DNA of 64,000 nucleotides from contig JANPYM010000005.1 of assembly GCA_025890175.1 (NCBI GenBank), positions 2,527,172 to 2,591,171 of the forward strand, given 5' to 3'. The DNA is from Ciborinia camelliae (lineage: Eukaryota; Ascomycota; Leotiomycetes; Helotiales; Sclerotiniaceae). Every line of letters starts with the position of its first letter. Position 1 is the stretch's first letter. A model generated the notes under the pieces. That model was not told the origin of the DNA, searched no databases, and saw only the letters and a list, made by a program, of their open reading frames with translations. Shown piece after piece: positions 43,692 to 54,553 of this stretch. The position numbers and the translations under genes are program-made.

Positions 43692-44147
43692 TTACAATAA
43701 TGCCAATTCTAGATCACCATGAATCTTTGCTTTCAGCGTAATCTCTACCTCGAGATTCAAATCCAGCCGTAATCTGAGTGTATCTTCCTTGTCGTCTCCC
43801 TTCTTTTCACCACCACCTAGCACACCACCTGCCACATTGCCAAGTGTGTTTCCAGCTTGACCGGCAAGACCACCAACGGTATCGGTAGCCTGACCTAAAG
43901 GAACCATATCGCCGACACCACCAAGTGGTCCACCGCCGCCACCGCCTTGTTTCTGTTGCTTTTGCTTTGCTTGTCGACGTGGAGGAGGTGCTTCTTCTTC
44001 TGATTCCTCAGAGCTGTAGTCATCGGAGTCGGTCTCGCTTTCGGATTCTGAGACAGGCTCGGGCTGTCTCTTCTTTGGGGGAGCTTTCTTGCCTTTGGTG
44101 GCAGTTTTGGTGCCGGCCTTGGGCTTCGACGCGACTTGGCTTGCCAT
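43692..44147 (-). CDS. disordered protein with glycine-rich module and IHGDL-type C-terminus
   Basis: One exon, 151 residues. Residues 1-70 are Lys- then Ser/Glu/Asp-rich and disordered. About 75-115 is glycine-rich (GPLGGVGDMVPLG, QAGNTLGNVAGGVLGGG), like the 109-residue gene at 62.1 kb. The C-terminus LRLRLDLNLEVEITLKAKIHG then DLELALL is an amphipathic, alternating beta-type segment, nearly identical to the end of the gene at 46.5 kb. A GTAAGTT donor-like site overlaps the TAA, and the 46.5-kb relative is probably spliced at that very place, so a tiny final exon is possible. I know of no assigned function. The shared end suggests a common assembly or membrane-binding segment. Confidence 0.8.
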   Translation of the reverse strand: MASQVASKPKAGTKTATKGKKAPPKKRQPEPVSESESETDSDDYSSEESEEEAPPPRRQAKQKQQKQGGGGGGPLGGVGDMVPLGQATDTVGGLAGQAGNTLGNVAGGVLGGGEKKGDDKEDTLRLRLDLNLEVEITLKAKIHGDLELALL

Positions 44148-44820
44148 TGTCGAGGTTGAACTCTACGAAGGAGACCTCTGTATGAAATTGGGCGTTATAA
44201 GTATAAAAACGGGAGTTGAAATATCCTAAAAATATACGAAGTTGATAGAGGGATATTTGTTTGAATGAGGAGTGTGAGAATATGAGTGACTCGCACTTGT
44301 GTTCTTTAAAAGAAAGAATGGGTGGATTTCTCGAGACTCGAACCTGCTTGCGCCGATTCCCACGTCATCATTCATTTGATGTAGACCCCCTTGCCCCGAA
44401 AGTTTTCTTGTTTTTCGGGGTAATAGCCTGTAGGCAATTTCTCCAGGCCGGTCTTGAACAAGTTTTTGATATCCATGCGGTGTCAAAGTTGGCAGATGGT
44501 GACCTGTGGCTGGGGAAAATTTATTGACCCCAGTGGGTCAGCTACAGGCATTTACAGGCATGAAGGGGTACCTCGCGCTATGTTTCCCCATATTCTTGAT
44601 TGAAAGAAGCAGGATTTCGTCATCATGCATGTGAACTGATTATCTTGGGCTTTTGCACGGGTTTGAAGTTCGACCCCTCGAGAATCCGAGTTTGTCAAGT
44701 CTCAGGCGCCTTGCAACATGAACTTCTAGGTAGTCTGGGTTGTAAAGTGCAGTGCAGATGGGAAGACTTCGTGTGGGTATCTTGAGATTTTGATTTTATA
44801 TATTTTCCAACATTGAATTT
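44148..44820. other. intergenic, no gene seen
   Basis: Convergent/divergent spacer. On the minus strand GGTTCGAGTCTC near 44334 resembles a tRNA B box, but no cloverleaf can be drawn around it. Nothing else recognised. Confidence 0.5.
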
Positions 44821-45521
44821 TCAACCACCCTCCCTTTTCTTATCGGCTGGTACTAGCTGACTGTTCCATCCACACATCATCCGTCTCTGCAAACAAACTT
44901 CTTGGATTTTCTTTCCTTTGGGGAGACCAGAGAAATCCCCATTCCTGTCAAAATATATTTGCCATAATCCAGGCTCCACTTCCACTGCAACAAATCCTTC
45001 ATCTTCTTCCAATGTTAAATTCACTTCATCCTCTGACCATTCCCAAGGATGTGCTAAGTTGTCGATTGTATCACCGCGGCCCCCGTATCGTACCTCGAGA
45101 GTACTCGAATCGACATATATCCAATTCAGCATCGGAGGATTGTCTTGGATGGTCGAGACCAAGCCATGTTCTTCGGTGCCTGGATACATGAAATAGTACC
45201 CACAAAATCGATGTCCTTCTTTCGGCGCATCTGGATGATTTAGATACATCTGCAGATAGCTCAAAATTAGCATTTCTCTTCCCCTTCATCGTAACTTTTC
45301 ACAGCAAGCACATGGTAATTAGAGAAACATACCCTATTATCTCGTAAAACAACCTGTGATTCTTTCTCATGAGCAGGCTTCCCATCTAAAGCAAATTGCG
45401 CCACCATAAAGAACTTCGCCTTGTGTTTCTGAGCCAAATCCTCCTTTTTCTGAACATCCAGTGCTTCGGCAGTACCAATCACCGTCGGTATAGCGTTTAC
45501 AAACATCAAAAATAATGCCAT
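44821..45521 (-). CDS. conserved fungal protein of unknown function
   Basis: Two exons, 45333-45521 and 44821-45249, with an 83-bp GTATGT..CAG intron; 205 residues. The frame joins ESQVVLRDNR to MYLNHPDAPKEGHRF across the splice. The N-terminus MALFLMFVNAIPTVIGTAEA is hydrophobic but lacks a basic residue near the start, so it is a poor signal peptide or a cryptic helix. The body has aromatic, beta-rich character with motifs GYYFMYPGTEEHGLVSTI, PPMLNWIYVD, VRYGGRGDTI and PWEWSEDEV. I believe similar proteins occur widely in ascomycetes without assigned function. No catalytic signature is visible. Confidence 0.85.
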
Positions 45522-46538
45522 GATTTGGTTTTGATCAGAGATATTGTCTCAATCTTGAACATTAACGTGTATATTGTATTATCGTGTAATTATTTTTCTC
45601 GAATCTGGTGTTGAAATGGGGGTTCTCTGTAGGTAGTGTTTAATTGAGTTCAGTGTCAGAAAGGCGCTGTGGAGATGCGAAATGCCATGTTGGTCATTCA
45701 CCAGCCACAACTTATCTTTTCATATCCCATGCATGTAACATGCTGGCTAACTCCCTCACCATCACAATAAGCAATGATATCATGTGGATGAAGTCATAAC
45801 TTGAGAATCGTAAGCATTATTTAAGCGTGGTCAAATGAAGGGGTGTCGTTTAGATGACAAAAGAATTCGTGGCTGGTGGCTTTCTTTGCGCGTAGCTTCT
45901 GGGATAATGAAAAATTCTCATGTCCCAAAAGCTTGAAAAGATTCGGAAAAGATTGGAAATATCAAGTTATTTACAATGGTATCCGTTCAAGTACCATTTA
46001 GCCTTGTTTTTTGAGATTTATGCACCTCGAGACTCGAAGACTCGAGATGTGAGCGGGACGGACCTCGAGGACTCGATCATTTAGGTTCAAGGTGACAGCC
46101 CTGTAGCTTTCTTTCCATGACCCACATGCACCCGCCTCCACCACCAAGCCCCTGTTATTCATCTCCACCATCCAGGATTCTTGGTCGCGATATGCATTTT
46201 AGCCAAATTAGGGAATCATGAAATGTCCCTGCATCTTACATGGATCAGAATGAGGGGGAGCGGTTATGTCATAGTTGAATTGTTTTGAAAGCTTGCTCCA
46301 TAGATTCTGGCATGAAATTTCCAAGTTTACAAATTTTTGCCTTCATATAAGATGAAACTACAACTTTACTGAGTTAATTTCTCTCTCGATATCTATCTAA
46401 TTTTGATGAATTTCACGAGTCTGTACTTTTGATTCGTACCTATATACTCCTTTCCTCACGTATACGAGTATTCGTCATATTATACATAAAATCATACATT
46501 TCATCACCTAAATATATCCTTCATACAGATTACTCATC
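45522..46538. other. intergenic, divergent promoters
   Basis: An upstream region for the unknown protein (-) and the 46.5-kb disordered protein (+). A CTCGAGACTCGAAGACTCGAGATG duplication lies at about 46027-46050 and a related GACCTCGAGGACTCGATC at about 46061. No gene seen. Confidence 0.5.
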
Positions 46539-47451
46539 ATGCCGCCAAAGACTAGTACACCCATTGGTGGAAAGAAAGGGATGCCGACCCCTGAAGCCAC
46601 CCCTAGCAGAGAAGACGAAGAAAACGATCAGGTAGATGGAGATCAAGAAGAAGAAGCTCAGGATGAGGAACAGAATGAGGAAGGAGAAGATGAGCAAGAT
46701 GGAGAGGTGGAAGATGATCAAGAAGGTATGGAGCAGATGGGCAAGGCATCAATAGACGACGATGAAAATGAAGAGGAAGAAATCAGCCATGAAGGTCAAA
46801 CTGGCTATGAAGGGGCCGAAACTGGTGCCGAAGCCACTGCTGACGAAGAAGAAGTCCCAGACCAGTCGCCAGAGAAAGAAGTAGAAGAGAGCGAAGACAC
46901 GGCCGTTCACCCGGACGCGGAGCCCGCACCGGAACCGGAAAAGAAAAAGAAGAAGCATCGACGTCGCAAGGTCAAGGAGCCTGAGCCCGAAGAAGAGGAG
47001 GAGGAAGAAGCTCCCGCGCGAAAACCCCGTCGTAAGAGACGCGATCGTCCGCAATTCCTCGAACAGGATGCTGGGAATGATTATAAACAACAAATGCAAA
47101 TGATGCAGCAACAGCACGAACAACAGATGCAGATGATGCAACTACAACAGCAACAACAGGGTGGTGCGGCGCAGAAAGATCAGGGGAAACAACCTTTGAA
47201 ATTGAGATTGGATGTTAATCTCGAGGTGGAAATTGAGTTGAAAGCGAAGATTCATGGTGATTTGACTTTGGCTTTATTGTACGTTTTTATCTTCATTCCA
47301 TTCCATTCCTCTCCTTTTCCCTCTCTCTTCTTCCTGTTTCAACAATTACAATCCCAAATCCTGTCCATTTTTCATATAAATGTCGAGAACAAGTACCTCT
47401 CAATCTCACGATCCAAGCTCGGTCGAGCTGATTATTTTCAACAGGTCATGA
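46539..47451 (+). CDS. acidic/Lys-rich disordered protein with IHGDL-type C-terminus
   Basis: Exon 1 is 46539-47278. Splicing a 166-bp intron (GTACGT..CAG, 47279-47444) gives LALLS and a stop at 47451, 248 residues. Without splicing the frame runs to 47501, adding 73 hydrophobic, intron-like residues. In order: an acidic Glu/Asp/Gln region (20-100); a Pro/Glu/Lys stretch with KKKKKHRRRKVKEPEPEEE; basic ARKPRRKRRDRP; a Met/Gln-rich run (QMQMMQQQHEQQMQMMQLQ) that is probably coiled-coil or aggregation-prone; then LKLRLDVNLEVEIELKAKIH followed by GDLTLALL, the module shared with the gene at 44.1 kb. Function is unknown; the architecture suggests self-assembly. Confidence 0.77.
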
Positions 47452-49882
47452 GCGACAAAATATATTTATTTATCCATTCTAACTTCAATCGTGTTGCTTA
47501 GTTCTGGATAGAGTGGAGAGAGCATGGTTGCTGGTAGAGGCGATGATGGGTTTTGCACCGTTTGGCGGGGAGAGAGAGGGGTTTGGGGTGTGTTTCTTTG
47601 CTGTTGCTACCTATACCTTGGTAGGTACCTACCTAGTATCTATCTATTCATGATGAGGGAGCGATGCGGTGCTTGGTGGGCTGGGGTGGGGTTTCGGGGC
47701 CTTTTTTTGTGATAGGGTTAATGAATGGATGGATGGATGGCATTTGTACTTTTAGAATTAATGATTAAAATTCTTGGATATTTTACGATCGATTCATGAT
47801 TACTGATTGATTTCTTGTTGACCTGAAATTCATATATGATGCAAGATATGATTAATTTCGAAATTCAGAGAGCTTTTAGATAGTTATTCTATTATTAGGC
47901 GTATGAATGGAATATACACACCTCTGTAGTAACCCTTACATTACTCCGATACACCAGCGCGTACCAGAGCAGAGATTAGCGTTCGGAGAAATGTAAAGGT
48001 TATTTTCTGGTAGCACAATTATAAGGGGATGGGTACAAAATAGTTATCAGATGGCGTTCCACATGCCCCAACCTAATCCCCGGAACTGAGGGACCTGCTA
48101 AGTTTTAACCCTTTCCGGTATCGTGATCATGATAGTGGTCACGGACGCCTATTACCCTACCCCAACGGGCCATCCCACACCCCGCCTTCCCTTTAACTTC
48201 CAAGTCTAAATTACATCATATTAGCCCGCTGTCATGTTTTGACCATTTTTCAAACTCGACTTTAAGTTCAAACTACTGACTGTATTGATAGATACTTTTT
48301 ATCGTGATTGGATTAGAACCTATTACGAATCGTTTCGTCTCATCTCATCTCATTCTTCACGCAAGTCACCTCTCCATTACATTTTCACCCCGCGCTCCGC
48401 GTTGGATCTTGATTATAGGTGGCTAAGGTGGCTAAGATAGCTACCTAGGTATGTTGTGTTCCCTCCCAAATATGCAACAACTTAGATAAACAGTAAGTAA
48501 GTAAAAGAGAGTAAATTAGTTGGCAGAAACGGGGATCGATGAATTGGAGGCCGCTGGATAAACTACACTACCCGGTCAAATTTTTCCAAGTTTTTCAAAA
48601 TGGGTTCTGGATGATGGCTTCGTATTGCCAACTTTTCTCTCTTTGGCTTGTATGGTTAGGTTAGGTCTGCAGCGCTTCACGAAATTTGAGATGGCATATA
48701 TGTCTCGGAATATTCTGTTGTGTCACGGAAAATTTAATGTTGAGAATCGGACGGATTCTTGCATTGAGAAACGTTTCTCCTTCAGATGGAATATCTCCGA
48801 ATTTTATTTGGTTGATGCTTTGATGTGAAACATGATTTGTACAGTAGTGTGCTGATTGGCGTTGCACTACTGGAGTCACTACCTACCTAGGTAGGTACTC
48901 TGTCATACTGACGGAATAATGACATGTTAACTTTTCTTTTTTTCCCTTTTCACGTGTATGTTAATCGAGACTACAACTCTACGAGCTAGATGATTTGCAA
49001 TGCACGGATAATCTATCCTAACTTTATTAACTTTACTAACTGCGGGAGACCAGAATAAAGTTACGAAGCTATTCGACAGTTGTGGCTGGTGTGTACAATG
49101 TACGAAATAGATCATGTCCCAATCCATATGTACTACCTAACTGGGTATTTCATAACCTTTCTTCAATATCTCAAGTGAGATTCGATAACCAAATGGTCTT
49201 TTAGTTCGATACTTGATAGTACTCCCAAATCTTCTAATCCAGGTTTGAAAATCAAATAATTTCTCTAAGGTTGGATGCTCAGATGAATGGTTCGATGATA
49301 TTTCTGGCTTAGAGGGGTTTACATGATCCCAGCAAAATCATTTTGATTGTTCAGGATTCTCAGTGTGGCTTGTAAGGTTTAGGATTGGACCCAATGAGCT
49401 TATCCAAATCTACCAAGTGAGATGGATATGATGCAAGTTCAATGCATTTCCATCCAAGAAAGCTATATGCATCCAATCGTGGGTAGAAATTCCTTGTTCT
49501 TCCCCCGGGGAAGCCTGTAAACTTGCTTCCATCAAAATTGTCTGAACAATGTGTGGCATCACAGTTGACGCAATGATTGAAGGATTCGATTCCCATGAGA
49601 AGTTGGCTCAAAGTTGTGCCCAGCCTTGGTTTTTGCGACGGATTCTGGACAGTGAGATCATTCTTTGAATATCTAATTACTAAGAGAAATACATCGTTGA
49701 ACCTTGATGACTTTGATCGTTACACTACAGAAGCCTCTATATACTTATGCAGCGCATCAGTCAAACTGTCTTCACAAATAAATATTCGGTATCAGTGGAC
49801 GCTTCTTGTCAAGCAACGCACATCTCTTTACGATCCAGATTCCGTTGAATTTACATCTTCTACCACGGCACGAATCACATAA
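47452..49882. other. 2.4-kb intergenic, no gene seen
   Basis: It contains GTAGGTACCTAC (47631-47642), TACCTAGGTA at 48442-48451 and, inside the 16-bp palindrome ACCTACCTAGGTAGGT (48881-48896), another at 48884-48893. Several unrelated short frames on both strands have no recognisable domain. Confidence 0.5.
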
Positions 49883-52374
49883 ATGGCAGACACACAGGAA
49901 GCTCCTAAGAAGGTCTTCAAGAAGACCAACAAAACTCCAATCAAGAAGAAGCCCGCAACTCCCAAAGTCGATACGCCTTCCGTACCGATCGAGAAACCAT
50001 CATTGCCAAATACACCCACACCATCTGCTCCAAAGGATTCCAACGATGTAGAGAAATCCGTAAAGCAGGCCTCCACCACCAAAGTAAGTTTCTTGCTCTG
50101 GCTCATCTGCATACTTTCGCCAACCGTCCTACTCCTCTTTATCTCGGAGCAAAATTCCAGAACTCGAGCTCTGCCACCAAGAAAACGAGAGACTCATCAA
50201 AGTGATGAGAGAGAAATGAAGAAGAAAAGAGAAAGATTGAAGGAATACTCAATACAAGTCACAAGGCTAACACTAAATCAATGTAGGCCAAGAAATTCGC
50301 ACCTAAATTACCAGCAACACCTCCAGCTGACAAAAGTGTTCCGCGTCCTGAAGTAGCATCGCCTTCGCCTACGCCAAAGTCAGAAGACAAACCGAAGCTT
50401 AAGAAGTTCAAGAAGCCTATCAAGAAGCCGGACCCCGTACCAGAACAAGAAGGCGACCAAGAAAACTCAGAAGGATCACAGAATGGGGATGTCGAGCGCG
50501 AGAAACCAATACCTAAGCCAAAGAAGTTCTCCAAGGTCAAGAAACCCGAGCCCGTCCCCGAAATTGAGCAACAAAAGCCCGAAGAGCCTGAGCAAGAGAA
50601 TTCCGAGAACGAGGCCGAACAGGACGAGCCTGAACTGGATGAGCCAAAGAAAGAAGTCCCCAGGCCCAAGAAATTTTCAAAGGTCAAGAAACCCGAGCCA
50701 AAGTTAGAACCTGAGGAGCAGGAACAGGATTCTGAGCCCGAGATTGAACAGGAAGAAACAGAGAAGATGGATGAAAAGGAGGATCATGATGAAGGCATCG
50801 AAATGGCGGACGGCGAAGAAAATGAAGAAGAAATTGAAATTGAGAACGAGAATGAGGGTGAAGTTGATGATGATTCTGACGTTCAAGACGATGAAGAACA
50901 AGATGTTTCTGAAGAAGATGAGGAGGAGGACGATCAAGATGAAGAAACCTATGAAGGAGAAGAGGATGAAAATGAATTGGTTGAGGCTATTCCTGACATT
51001 CAACCCGACGTCATTACATCCGCACCTCCAATCCCAGAAAACTTCAGAGAAACCATCGAACCACTCAAGTCAATCACCAAGTCTGAACCTGCCAAAAAAG
51101 CCACCAAATCCATCGAAGATGCAAAAGAATCATTACTTGAACCTGCAAAGGAAGTCACCAAACGCCCCAAGAAATTCCTTAGCAAGGCTTCCAAATCCGC
51201 ACAGGGAGTTCAGGGACAGGCCAGTAGTATTTTAGGTGGCGGCGTCAAGAAAGCTCAAGATACTGTGGATAGTGCACCTAACGCTGATCAGATCAAAGAC
51301 ACTGCTTCAGGTGTCACTGACAAGGCAAAGAATGTGGGAGATAAAGCCTCAAAAACCGCCAAGGGAGGGACAGATCAAGTCAAAGATACAGCTGGACAAA
51401 TCCCACACGCTGATCAAGCTACGGATACTTTGAATGGAGCAACTTCCACGGCCCAGGATACTGGATCAAAAGTAAAAGATGACGTTGGGAAAGTTTCTGG
51501 GGATGTGAAGGGTGTCACACAGGACAAGACAGATCAAGCATCTAAGATTGCTAAAGATGCCAGTGGTAAAGTCAATGGAATTGCACAAGATCCCAGCGAT
51601 AAAATTTTCGGTGTCACCGATGGTGCAAAAGATCAACTCCACGATATCCAATCACAAGCTAATGGTATTGGCGGAGATGCCCAAAGCAAACTTGGAGGTT
51701 TCACTGGTGATGCTCAACAAAAACTCGGCGGTGTTCAAGATATTGCTGGAAAGAAACTTGGAGGTCTTAAAGATGTAACTGGCGATCTCAAGGGTGGTTT
51801 ACCATCTACAGATGATGCGCAGAAGTCTTTGGGAGGTGGAATTGAGAATGCTAAGGGTGGATTGGGAGATGTACCTAGTATCGATCCAGCTACCGGCGCA
51901 GTTGATGGAGTCAAAGATCAAGCCGGAGGTGCGACGGAGCAACTAAAAGACATACAAGTGACCATCCCCGCCATCAACAACATAATCGGCAAAAGCATCT
52001 CTGTGATCCGGGACGGATATCTCTTTGACACCGAGGGAAATGTCATCGGGGTCGCCACGACAAATTTTTCCGGAAAAGCGATTGGATCATTCAAATCCAA
52101 GGAACTAGAAGCCAAGGCCACCAAACAAATTCATTCTATTCAATCCATTGGCGGCATGAGCGATAATATTGAGAAACCCAAGATCGATGCACCGAAAACT
52201 GGAGACGTAGGTTCTCTGGCGGGGATATCGGGACAGGGTGCGAATCCAAATGCAGATGTCGGAACCACGAGTAGTCCCAGTGAAATATTCTTGGATGTGA
52301 AGAGTACGAATGAGGGGATTAGTTTGCAGATTCGGATTCCTACTGCGTTTATGATGAGACCTCTGGGGAATTAG
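49883..52374 (+). CDS. large disordered LEA-like protein with one DUF3659-type segment
   Basis: Two exons, 49883-50083 and 50287-52374, with a 203-bp GTAAGT..TAG intron and GCTAAC branch site; 762 residues. N-terminal Lys/Pro/Thr-rich region, then repeated PKPKKFSKVKKPEP units, then a very long Glu/Asp tract (about 230-310). The middle (about 350-590) is an LEA-like series of amphipathic 11-to-14-residue repeats (DKAKNVGDKASKTAK, QKLGGVQDIAGKKLGG). Near the end comes one DUF3659-like unit, GYLFDTEGNVIGVATT, and a final beta-type stretch SLQIRIPTAF. LEA-like repeats are linked in general to desiccation protection and membrane or protein stabilisation. Here they more likely serve as flexible scaffold; that is inference. 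Confidence 0.86.
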
Positions 52375-54553
52375 GCTGGTTATAATAGCTGTGGACTGGA
52401 AGTAAGGTAAGGCAGCGTTTTTTTCATGGATCCATTGGATGGGGGAGGTTAGGTGGTAATGAGTATGAGTATGAGTATCAGTGAGTGGGCAGGGATTTGG
52501 AAAATTTGGATTGGTATTTTGAGTTTCACTGTACTTGCTACCTATTATTTGGACAGATTGGGCCCGGGATGGAAAGTGGAAGTAATGATTTATTAGTAGG
52601 AAAAGCGCAGTGTGTATTGTTTTTTTTTTCTGTGAATGTATTCCTAGCTAGCATTTAACTTTTATTCTTTAGGAAATTGAAGTTGGTGATGTTGATATCT
52701 TTTACTCAATACATTGTGTGTGTGCATCGATTCATGAAACGATTTCTAACATTCAAAAATCGTAATTCGTCCAACTTTTGTTTCTATTTCATTTGTATGG
52801 TTTCTACCTATTGGATGGTCCAATCGGGGTTAAAATATCTAAATAGTGTTGTGAGATTATTGTTTAATCTATGTTGAATGATTCTCTTTGATGTTAAAGT
52901 ATATAGAAATATGTTGTAGAATTGTTGGTTAATCTCTACTGAACAAAACTATTAAATATATGAAAACACATTATAGGATTGTTTGATCTATATTAAATGG
53001 CTCTATGAAATGTTAAAGTGTACAAAAAGATATCAAATTTTGAGCTTACTTAGTTGACCATAAAGTTTTTCAAAATCCTTCCTGTCTTAACCTTAATGCG
53101 AACTTTTGGTATAGTAGGACATTCGAATGCTACTTTGCATTTTCTTAACTCTTCACCCTTCTACCCTTCATTGTTACTCCTTTGGAACATTCAAATTTCC
53201 CACGTATAATTTCCTTCCTTGACGGGGAGCATGAAACACAAAATTACACGCAAGGAAAGAACGAGAATGCAAGATCATGTGAGAAACCGGGCCACCATGA
53301 GAAATGAATGATGCAAAACTCTACCCCAACCAATTACCCCAGAAACCATCACCCAGAATCCTGAATCTTCAAATGACACTCGAGTAGCAACTCCCCAGAA
53401 ATTAATGATGTAACCAACAAAATCACAGGCTAAAAACTTTCTGGAATAAATCCTGATCCCAAGTTGTAGAAACAAGAACACTGTCGCTTGAGATCCGAAA
53501 ATGAAGGGGGAAGGCATAACCGGTGTGACCCCACCATTTTGCATGTGGCAAGTGCTCCTGCGCGGCACGGCCCAACTTGCGTGGAGTGATGTAATATCCG
53601 TTATATTAATCTATCAAACACGTGTGAGTGGACACAATCTCAACTCCATTTCTCATAACAGGAAATATTCCTGGTAATTGTGGCTGATGAAGAACGGAGT
53701 AGTTGGCCGTCTTCGTATCAGATCAGATCACTTCAGTACACGCAAGGTTTTGGATCCCATGGAGAAGTTGAGCCCTCCTGTCGTGACAAGAAAAGAATTG
53801 GTGGCTTGATTTTGGTGGCTTCGGAAGTCCCCTGGAGGTAGCTTGCCTTCCTGATATTCTCCGTACTTTATTTGAGTGGGACAAGATCAGGTTTCTGGGG
53901 ACGCCTGCACGCGATACTCAAGGCTATGGAGGGCTAGATGTTACTCGAGATGAAAGAGCTTGATTATTTTGGTTGTAAAACTGGGGGAAGGTTTCGATTT
54001 CTCACATGCTGCATGCGTCGTTACTTTGATGCCATGTCGGCTCCAGGAGAGAGAAAGGAATACGAGTCTAGGATCCGTACAAGTTGATCCCCAACCATAC
54101 CAAGAAAAGAACTTGCCATCACGTTTCTAGTAAATTCATCGTCAATCAAAAGTATCTTACCGGTTCAAGAAACATCAGCATTTCAAGTACATATCGCGAG
54201 GTAAAGAAGGTGGCCAATTACGAGCAAGTCACAACCACCACTTACAGTACCATGACGCAAATTACCAGGAAATATGCAACCTTCCAGATTTCCCATCATA
54301 ATTCGATGGAAATCTCAACATGGTGTGGCTGAACATCCTGGGAATCTTCGTCTATCACCTGTCAGTGGTTGACGTAGAGAGCTTGAAATTTGACACTGTG
54401 TGTGCAGCATCATACCTCTGAAGGTGTGACGTACTTACATCATATTCAAGCTGTCCAAGGTCCTTCCCTTCCAAGTAAACAGGAAATTAGTAGTCTGATA
54501 TTCTATACAAGAAGAGCTCACGGGTTCTGTATGAGCCCCAAATTTTATTCTGC
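52375..54553. other. 2.2-kb intergenic, no gene seen
   Basis: AT-rich, with a diverged tandem repeat (listed separately) and a GAGTAT run at about 52460. Minus frame 53275-53568 has no recognised domain. Confidence 0.5.
52833..53025. repeat. diverged AT-rich tandem repeat, about 65-bp unit
   Basis: Three loose copies share a core of the form GATT.TTGTTTAATCTATNTTGAA, followed by ATGTTAAAGTNTA in the first and third. They are much eroded; unit borders are approximate. Confidence 0.5.

Noticed and set aside
44320..44400. B-box-like GGTTCGAGTCTC on the minus strand
   Set aside because: The acceptor and D arms cannot be paired at any tRNA length, so no tRNA gene is called.
47279..47501. Read-through C-terminus of the 46.5-kb gene
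   Set aside because: The extra 73 residues are hydrophobic and T-rich like an intron, start at a GTACGT donor and end beyond a CAG acceptor. Splicing gives LALLS and stop, matching the 44-kb relative.
50259..51003. Several minus-strand frames rich in Phe, Ile, Leu and Ser opposite the 50-kb gene
   Set aside because: They are complements of the Lys/Glu/Asp-rich coding strand.
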